A stretch of DNA of 18,458 nt from an uncultured Bacteroides sp. (GTDB taxonomy: Bacteria; Bacteroidota; Bacteroidia; Bacteroidales; Bacteroidaceae). The notes beneath the pieces are model-generated. The model was given only the letters and a program-made list of their open reading frames with translations. It was not told the origin of the DNA and searched no databases. Shown here one piece after another: positions 13,752 through 18,458 of this stretch. The stretch covers positions 1-18,458 of the forward strand of contig URCM01000062.1 of assembly GCA_900546355.1 (NCBI GenBank), given 5' to 3'. The first letter of the stretch is position 1; each line of letters starts with the position of its first letter. Made by a program: the position numbers and the translations under genes.

Positions 13752-14357
13752 TTAATATTGGGGCGAGGCACCGCTGGTGCCGTCCACCTGTTCGTCCATA
13801 TAGGCAGCATACGCACGGTTTACCGCCTGCAAGAAGGCACGCGAAGTAATGGTAGACGCGGTAATGGCATCTATCTCACCTCCGTCCTGGGTCACGCCCA
13901 AGGGCTTCTCGCCTGGATTCTTTCCGGTTATATCCCCTTTGGCTCCTTTCTTGAACCAATCGGCAGCTTTCGAACCCAGTCCCGGCGTCTCCGCGTGACT
14001 TAGTAAAGAATAATCGATGACGTTTCCTTCGGTGTCGAAGCCTACCAATACGGTCAGCGCGCCTCCAAACCCATTGGCAGAGGCTTCTACGGCAGCCCCT
14101 ATCGGTTCACCCTCTTTCGTAGCGGGATATACCTTATAGGCGGTCCCGTCGACTTCCACCGTCTTTACCTCTTCGGCCGGATTGTTGTCGAATCCCGGCA
14201 CGACAACCGCGATAGCATCGCTCAATGCCTTGGCGTTGGCTTGTGCTATAGGGTCTGCCGTAGCCGCATTGACCCAACCCAACAATCCTCCGGCAAGTAT
14301 GGAGAATCCTGTCAGCGACAGGACCATGTTTTTCAGTGATGATTCCAGCTTTTTCAT
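13752..14357 (-). CDS. rnfG: Rnf complex flavoprotein subunit RnfG
   Basis: A 201-residue subunit anchored by one N-terminal helix (about 10-32), with a periplasmic FMN_bind domain. A conserved SHAETPGLGSKA block occurs at 120-131. The flavinylation site, usually SGATxTS, reads TASTITS (166-172) here, so Thr169 would carry FMN, attached by ApbE through a phosphoester. No apbE gene is in this window. The start overlaps the rnfD stop by four bases. The C-terminal tail after about residue 188 (DEQVDGTSGASPQY) is short and probably disordered. Confidence 0.95.
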   Translation of the reverse strand: MKKLESSLKNMVLSLTGFSILAGGLLGWVNAATADPIAQANAKALSDAIAVVVPGFDNNPAEEVKTVEVDGTAYKVYPATKEGEPIGAAVEASANGFGGALTVLVGFDTEGNVIDYSLLSHAETPGLGSKAADWFKKGAKGDITGKNPGEKPLGVTQDGGEIDAITASTITSRAFLQAVNRAYAAYMDEQVDGTSGASPQY

Positions 14358-15361
14358 TTCTTCAATACCTCCCCATAACGTTTAGGTTTGCAATAAGTGT
14401 TGATGAGCGGCGTAAAGGCGTTCATAATCAAGATGGCGAACGACATGCCTTCGGGGTAAGCGCCAAAGGTGCGGATTACCACGGTAAGGAAGCCGATGGC
14501 AACGCCGTAGACAATCATTCCCTTGTGGGTCATCGGCGAAGTGACATAATCGGTCGCCATAAAAATAGCCCCCAACATCAGGCCGCCGGTGAGAAGATGG
14601 TATACCGGAGAAGCATAAACCGGATTGGCCAGGTGCATCAAGCCGGAAAACACAAATACGGTAACGAGGATAGACACCGGAATGTGCCACGAGATGATTT
14701 TCTTCCACAACATATAAACCAGCCCTAAGAGCAAGGCTCCCGCACTGATTTCGCCCAGACATCCGGCTCCCATCTGACCACTGTCCGGAATGCCTATCAA
14801 AAGGCTCAGGCTGCTTGGCAGGCCGCCCAATACGGAAGCGTCGCCCGTCTTGATGGCTTGCTTCATCAGTGCCAGCGGAGTAGCGCCGGTTTCGGCATCG
14901 AGGTAAGCGCCCCACTGGCCTGCCTGAGGCCACGAGGTCATCTGCACGGGAAAAGAAATCAAGAGGAACACACGGCCTATCAATGCCGGATTGAAGGGAT
15001 TGCATCCCAATCCGCCGAAAGTCATCTTACCAATGCCGATAGCCACCAGCGCACCGATGACAACCATCCATACAGGCAGGTTGGAAGGCAGATTGAATGC
15101 CAGCAAAACACCGGTCAAGGCAGCGGAACCGTCCATAAGGGTGTTTCCGTCGCGCTTCAAGATATATTTCGTGATAGCCCATTCGAAGAAAAGACACGCC
15201 GCCACCGAGGTCAGCGTGACAAGGACAGCCCCCAGTCCGAACGCGAAGAACGATACAAGCAGAGCGGGTATCAACGCAATCAAGACACCATACATATTCT
15301 TTTGTATGCTGTCTCCGCTATGCACGTGGGGCGATAAAGATACGATTAGTTTATTTGCCAT
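14354..15361 (-). CDS. rnfD: Rnf complex flavoprotein subunit RnfD
   Basis: A 335-residue polytopic membrane subunit of the NqrB/RnfD family. The FMN attachment motif, normally SGAT, is TGATPLA here with Thr161 as the expected flavin site. The N-terminus LIVSLSPHVHSGDSIQKNMY and the GGLGCNPFNPALIGRVFLL block are diagnostic. The gene follows rnfC after a 48-base gap that holds a 14-bp direct repeat, and overlaps rnfG by four bases at its end. It passes electrons between RnfC/RnfG flavins across the membrane. Confidence 0.96.
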   Translation of the reverse strand: MANKLIVSLSPHVHSGDSIQKNMYGVLIALIPALLVSFFAFGLGAVLVTLTSVAACLFFEWAITKYILKRDGNTLMDGSAALTGVLLAFNLPSNLPVWMVVIGALVAIGIGKMTFGGLGCNPFNPALIGRVFLLISFPVQMTSWPQAGQWGAYLDAETGATPLALMKQAIKTGDASVLGGLPSSLSLLIGIPDSGQMGAGCLGEISAGALLLGLVYMLWKKIISWHIPVSILVTVFVFSGLMHLANPVYASPVYHLLTGGLMLGAIFMATDYVTSPMTHKGMIVYGVAIGFLTVVIRTFGAYPEGMSFAILIMNAFTPLINTYCKPKRYGEVLKK

Positions 15362-15382
15362 AACCGTTGACTATAAAATCAC

Positions 15383-15409
15383 TGTTAATTATTCATTGTT
15401 AATTATTCA
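15383..15409. repeat. Direct repeat in rnfC-rnfD gap
   Basis: TGTTAATTATTCA occurs at 15383-15395 and 15397-15409, a 14-bp period that fills more than half of the only sizeable gap (48 bases) in the operon. The second copy abuts the rnfC stop codon. It looks like slippage-prone AT-rich spacer DNA. Confidence 0.85.
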
Positions 15410-16747
15410 CTACTTCCTGGCATTGCGCGCACGGATAAGCGCACCGACCTTGCCTTTTCCCAAACGGATATTGTCGAGTATCGGGCGGTGCGAAGGACAC
15501 GTGAACTGACACGAGCCACACTCGATGCACGACATAATCATTTCATGCTCTACACGCTCCCAGTCGCCACGCGCCGAACAAGTGGCAAGCAGATAAGGCT
15601 CCAGTCCCATCGGGCAGACACTCACACACTTGGCACACCGGATGCACGGTTGGGGAACGGTGCGTTTCGCTTCCTTGCCGTTCATCAGCAAAACGCCCGA
15701 ACTTCCTTTGCAAATGGGCACATCGGCATGCATCAACGCCTTGCCCATCATCGGTCCTCCCCCGATTATCTTGCCCGTATCTTCGGGCATTCCTCCGGCA
15801 GCCTCTATCAATTGGCTCATCGGCGTACCCATACGGGTAAGGAAATTGGAAGGGTCCTTCAACGACTTGCCCGTAACGGTCACAATGCGTTCGAAGAGCG
15901 GTTTATGCTTCTGCACTGCCTCGTAGACGGCATATACCGTACCTACATTTTGCACAATGGCACCCACATGGATAGGCAAGGCTGGAGGTGCAGGAACTTG
16001 GTGGTGGATAACGGCATCAATGAGTTGCTTTTCGCCTCCTTGGGGATATTTGACCTTTAAGGGAACTACTTCGATTCCTTGGAAATATGTGGCTTTATCA
16101 CTGAGTAAGCGGATGGCATCGGGCTTATTGTTCTCGATGGCAATGTAGGCGCGGGGCACTTTTGCCGCCTTCATCAGGATGCTTACACCCACCAGTATCT
16201 CGTCGGGTTTTTCCAACATCAGCCGATGGTCGGCGGTGAGATAAGGTTCGCATTCTACACCGTTTACGATGATGCATTCCGCTTTACAGCCCGGAGGTGG
16301 GGTCAGTTTGACATGAGTGGGGAAACACGCTCCGCCCATTCCTACGATACCCGCCTCCTTGATTCGGGCTACAATTTCTTCTGGGGATAGACTGCATTCT
16401 TTTATTAATGTGCTGCTACGGTCGATGGATTCTTCCCATTCATCGCCTTCCACATCAATGTAAATGGCAGGCTTACGATAACCGCTGGCATCGACCACGG
16501 CATCTATCTTGTTCACTTTCCCCGATACGGAAGAATAGACAGGTGCCGAAACAAAACCTCCCGCCTCTGCTATCTTGGTGCCGACTTTCACCGCATCGCC
16601 TTTCTTCACGACAGGTACAGCGGGCGCACCGATATGCTGAGACAAAGGGAACACGGCTTGCCGGGGAAGGGCAAGCGGCTTGATAGCCTTGCCCGCCGAC
16701 AATTTGTTTTCTGCCGGATGTACTCCGCCGATTCTAAATGTCTTCAC
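15410..16747 (-). CDS. rnfC: Rnf complex NADH-binding subunit RnfC
   Basis: A 445-residue peripheral cytoplasmic subunit that exchanges electrons with NAD(H). After an N-terminal barrel-sandwich domain (about 30-100), the FMN/NADH-binding region has the Gly-rich GMGGACFPTHVK (136-147) and NGVECEPYLTADHRLM blocks. Two [4Fe-4S] ferredoxin motifs near the C-terminus use Cys368/371/374/378 and Cys407/410/413/417. The protein ends soon after the second cluster and lacks the long Ala-rich repeat tail of enterobacterial RsxC. The ATG overlaps the rnfB stop by four bases. The stop is TAG at 15410-15412. Confidence 0.97.
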   Translation of the reverse strand: MKTFRIGGVHPAENKLSAGKAIKPLALPRQAVFPLSQHIGAPAVPVVKKGDAVKVGTKIAEAGGFVSAPVYSSVSGKVNKIDAVVDASGYRKPAIYIDVEGDEWEESIDRSSTLIKECSLSPEEIVARIKEAGIVGMGGACFPTHVKLTPPPGCKAECIIVNGVECEPYLTADHRLMLEKPDEILVGVSILMKAAKVPRAYIAIENNKPDAIRLLSDKATYFQGIEVVPLKVKYPQGGEKQLIDAVIHHQVPAPPALPIHVGAIVQNVGTVYAVYEAVQKHKPLFERIVTVTGKSLKDPSNFLTRMGTPMSQLIEAAGGMPEDTGKIIGGGPMMGKALMHADVPICKGSSGVLLMNGKEAKRTVPQPCIRCAKCVSVCPMGLEPYLLATCSARGDWERVEHEMIMSCIECGSCQFTCPSHRPILDNIRLGKGKVGALIRARNARK

Positions 16748-17640
16748 TTTATCTGTTGTTTTAAGGGTTCTACTTCAGGTTGGGCAAGGGTTTGGGCGGA
16801 GTCCGCTTCCGGCTTCGCTTTGCGGGGCGGGAAATTGACGGCGACGATGGCACCCTGCGGACATTCCATCTCACACTTGCGACACGACTTACACTTGGCA
16901 GGATCGATGTAGGCCAAGTTGTTTTCCAAAGTAATGGCTTCGAAAGGACATACCTTCACACACTTGCCGCATCCGATACAAGCGGCAGCGCAAGCTTTCC
17001 GGGCCACGGCTCCTTTGTCCTTGTTTACACACTGCACATACACGCGCCGGTTATTCTTGCCTTTGGGACGAATCTCGATGATATTCCGCGGACAAGCCTT
17101 GGCACAGGCCCCGCACGCCGTACATTTCCCTTCGTCGACTTCGGGCAATCCCGTCTCAGGATTCATGCGGATAGCTCCGAACTGACAAACCGACACACAA
17201 TCGCCACATCCCAGACACCCGAAGAAACATCCTGTCTCACCACCGCAAGTAGAGTTGGCCACCGCACACGAACGCACTCCGTCGTATTGCGTAAGTCTCG
17301 GACGATTGGCACACGAACCGTTACACCTTACTACCGCCACCTTAGGTTCGGAAGCTTCGGCCTTCAACCCCAAGATACCGGCTACTTTCTCCATCGTAGG
17401 TTGTCCGCCTACGGGACAGAGTTTCCCTTCCAACGAACCGGCCTTCACACATGCGGAGGCAAAGCCAGAACATCCGGGATACCCACATCCTCCACAGTTG
17501 GCCTGGGGCAGCGCCTGGGCCACCTGGGCTATCCGTGGGTCTTCATACACGGCAAATTTCTTCGAAGCCACATACAGGATAAGGGCAGATACCAACCCGA
17601 TGGCTCCCAATGAAATAACCGCTACTAAAATCAGATTCAT
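16744..17640 (-). CDS. rnfB: Rnf complex ferredoxin-like subunit RnfB
   Basis: A 298-residue subunit that takes electrons from ferredoxin. An N-terminal membrane helix (2-24) anchors it. A four-cysteine Fe-S domain follows (Cys49, Cys52, Cys57, Cys75; NCGGCGYPGC), then four ferredoxin CxxCxxCxxxC motifs starting at Cys142, Cys173, Cys221 and Cys250. Additional cysteines (106, 110, 125, 132, 138, 204, 217) lie between, so it is richer in cysteine than the two-ferredoxin E. coli RsxB. I start it at MNLILVAV (17638-17640): an upstream in-frame ATG at 17718 would run through the end of rseC and spoil the membrane anchor. It follows rseC by 23 bases. Confidence 0.96.
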   Translation of the reverse strand: MNLILVAVISLGAIGLVSALILYVASKKFAVYEDPRIAQVAQALPQANCGGCGYPGCSGFASACVKAGSLEGKLCPVGGQPTMEKVAGILGLKAEASEPKVAVVRCNGSCANRPRLTQYDGVRSCAVANSTCGGETGCFFGCLGCGDCVSVCQFGAIRMNPETGLPEVDEGKCTACGACAKACPRNIIEIRPKGKNNRRVYVQCVNKDKGAVARKACAAACIGCGKCVKVCPFEAITLENNLAYIDPAKCKSCRKCEMECPQGAIVAVNFPPRKAKPEADSAQTLAQPEVEPLKQQIK

Positions 17641-17663
17641 AAGTATAAAGTTAGTTGTTGATA

Positions 17664-18083
17664 TTATAATACTGTTTCCAAAGTAAAGACGAATGAACGG
17701 TCGAGCCGCTTGCGGCATCTATATATAATAAGGTAATAGGGGACCAATGCGCCAAGGGCTATCAGGGCAGCCCCTGCTTCACTTCCCGTCAAGCGCAAAC
17801 CGGCAACAAGCCCTCCCAGCAGAATCAAAAAAGGAATCACAAAAGCAAGCAATACCGCTTTCATGCCCATCGAAGCGGTAGCTACAATCCATACTTGTTC
17901 GCCTACCTGGCACGGCACACCTTCCCGATTGTACACATCGATGGTCTTTTCTTTCGACTCGGAAACGTGGCAATGCGCTTTCGCACTACAAGAAGCGCAA
18001 GCAGAAGCCTGCGTAATTCTCACTTTCAGACGAGAACCGTTTATGCTTTCCACAATACCCAGATGTTTTATGTTATTTATCAT
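17664..18083 (-). CDS. rseC: RseC/SoxR-reducing system family protein
   Basis: A 139-residue inner-membrane protein, first gene of the rnf operon. The N-terminal soluble part holds the family cysteine motif CASCSAKAHC (Cys24, 27 and 33 region). Two membrane helices follow (about 76-94 and 98-116), ending in a basic tail. In E. coli RseC works with the Rsx (Rnf) complex in reducing SoxR and was also linked to sigma-E control; in Bacteroidetes its constant position next to rnf suggests a role in Rnf assembly or redox relay. Start choice: ATG 18083 begins MINNIKHLGIVESI, close to family starts. ATG 18101 is possible, while 18116 lies inside the -7 element and is excluded. Confidence 0.92.
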   Translation of the reverse strand: MINNIKHLGIVESINGSRLKVRITQASACASCSAKAHCHVSESKEKTIDVYNREGVPCQVGEQVWIVATASMGMKAVLLAFVIPFLILLGGLVAGLRLTGSEAGAALIALGALVPYYLIIYRCRKRLDRSFVFTLETVL

Positions 18084-18113
18084 ATTTTGCAAAGTCAACA
18101 TTACAATATGAGG

Positions 18114-18146
18114 CAAAAATACGATAAAATTTAGTTTATGAACAAA
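18114..18146 (-). promoter_or_regulatory. Promoter of rseC-rnfBCDGEA operon
   Basis: On the minus strand TATTTTTG (18121 to 18114) matches TAnnTTTG exactly and TTTG (18146 to 18143) lies 21 bases upstream. Predicted start is near 18108. No other strong promoter is seen inside the operon, and the short gaps or four-base overlaps downstream support one seven-gene transcript. Confidence 0.7.
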
Positions 18147-18272
18147 ATTAACGGGGATTTATCTGCTAAAAAAAGTAAAATCGGAAAGGTACAAACTATT
18201 TTCTCCCGACACATCGTGCTTCGCGCAGGGCCATCAAACGCAAAGACGCTTCCCTACAACAATCGTTTCCGG
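18147..18272. other. Gene-free spacer upstream of rseC
   Basis: I see no convincing coding frame, RNA gene or repeat in this stretch, which is part of the 375-base gene-poor right end. A 64-codon open frame on the plus strand (18138-18332) has no promoter or recognisable motif and crosses the repeats, so I do not call it a gene. Confidence 0.5.
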
Positions 18273-18314
18273 TTGTTTTCACAGGATGAAACGCTTGTTT
18301 TCACCAGTCGAAAC
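18273..18314. repeat. 22-bp-period direct repeats with inverted half-sites
   Basis: TTGTTTTCAC occurs at 18273-18282 and 18295-18304, and GAAAC follows each copy at the same offset (18288-18292 and 18310-18314), giving a 22-bp period, about two helical turns. GTTTC (18265-18269) is inverted against GAAAC, and TTGTTTTC (18295-18302) against GAAAACAA (18331-18338). It may be a tandem operator for the rnf operon about 150 bases away, or an extragenic repeat. Confidence 0.5.
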
Positions 18315-18330
18315 TACAATTTTCCCGCAT

Positions 18331-18379
18331 GAAAACAAAAAGGACATCCGGCCACATCACCCAACGTGACCCGATGTCC
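18331..18379 (-). terminator. Leftward Rho-independent terminator
   Basis: GGACATC (18342-18348) pairs with GATGTCC (18373-18379), with inner GG/CC and TCAC/GTGA pairs around a CCAAC loop. On the minus strand the stem is followed by a T-rich tail (complement of 18331-18341). It would end a leftward gene entering from the right edge and insulate the rnf promoter from it. Confidence 0.75.
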
Positions 18380-18389
18380 CCTATATGGA

Positions 18390-18458
18390 TTATATCCAAG
18401 GTTTCTTAGAAGCTGTTTTGAATTTATCGTGCGATGATTTGGGATGAGTTTTTGAGGC
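18390..18458 (-). CDS. Possible C-terminal end of a leftward gene (partial)
   Basis: A frame open from the window edge ends in TAA at 18390-18392, 11 bases before the terminator. The last residues would be KTHPKSSHDKFKTASKKPWI, a basic, Lys-rich tail. The fit to the terminator supports a real gene, but 22 codons are too few to name it. Alternatively this AT-rich edge is non-coding or the end of an insertion sequence. Confidence 0.35.
   Translation of the reverse strand, partial: ASKTHPKSSHDKFKTASKKPWI

Noticed and set aside
17641..17718. N-terminal extension of RnfB from the ATG at 17718
   Set aside because: It overlaps the end of rseC and adds a hydrophilic segment before the membrane anchor; MNLILVAV at 17640 is the family start.
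18138..18332. 64-codon plus-strand gene
   Set aside because: It overlaps the rseC promoter region and the 22-bp repeats, has no TAnnTTTG element placed for it and no recognisable sequence features.

Overview
The window looks like a chromosomal segment of a Bacteroidales bacterium (Bacteroides/Phocaeicola type). The reasons are the fused FeoA-FeoB protein, a TonB-dependent receptor paired with a DUF4249 lipoprotein, a LytS/LytTR two-component pair, and an rnfBCDGEA operon headed by rseC. Several genes are also preceded by the Bacteroidetes -7 element TAnnTTTG, with a TTG/TTTG about 20-21 bases upstream, and Shine-Dalgarno sequences are absent. Genes are moderately GC-rich; intergenic stretches are AT-rich.

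Layout. 1-197: AT-rich leader with a paired 9-base inverted repeat. 198-1998 (+): LytS-type histidine kinase and LytTR response regulator. 1999-2210: a self-contained promoter, hairpin and terminator that I read as a candidate small RNA of about 115 nt, whose terminator hairpin contains the stop codon of the convergent tilS gene. 2183-3478 (-): tilS, apparently leaderless. 3479-3688: a palindrome-rich spacer and the feoAB promoter. 3689-6357 (+): feoAB plus a 57-residue Cys-rich FeoB-associated membrane protein. 6443-8248 (+): TPR lipoprotein/transmembrane protein with a C-terminal HTH. 8404-12112 (+): small lipoprotein, short TonB-dependent receptor and DUF4249 lipoprotein, a likely envelope uptake unit of unknown substrate. 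12113-12543: AT-rich spacer with a coding remnant, four 23-bp tandem repeats and a very long-armed bidirectional terminator. 12544-18083 (-): rnfA, rnfE, rnfG, rnfD, rnfC, rnfB and rseC, transcribed as rseC-rnfBCDGEA. 18084-18458: rseC promoter, 22-bp-period repeats, and a leftward terminator preceded by what may be the last codons of another leftward gene.

How the parts fit. Feo imports ferrous iron across the inner membrane. The Rnf complex needs many Fe-S clusters and couples ferredoxin/NAD redox exchange to ion transport; RseC is its usual companion. The receptor/DUF4249 pair works at the outer membrane, and the adjacent TPR-HTH protein is a plausible membrane-bound regulator for it. The link between the receptor unit and iron is only positional.

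The most promising undescribed items are the candidate sRNA at about 2096-2210, the TPR-regulator/small lipoprotein/short receptor/DUF4249 cassette with the inverted repeat ahead of the receptor, and the 23-bp tandem array. No defence system, CRISPR array, tRNA, rRNA or intact mobile element was seen.
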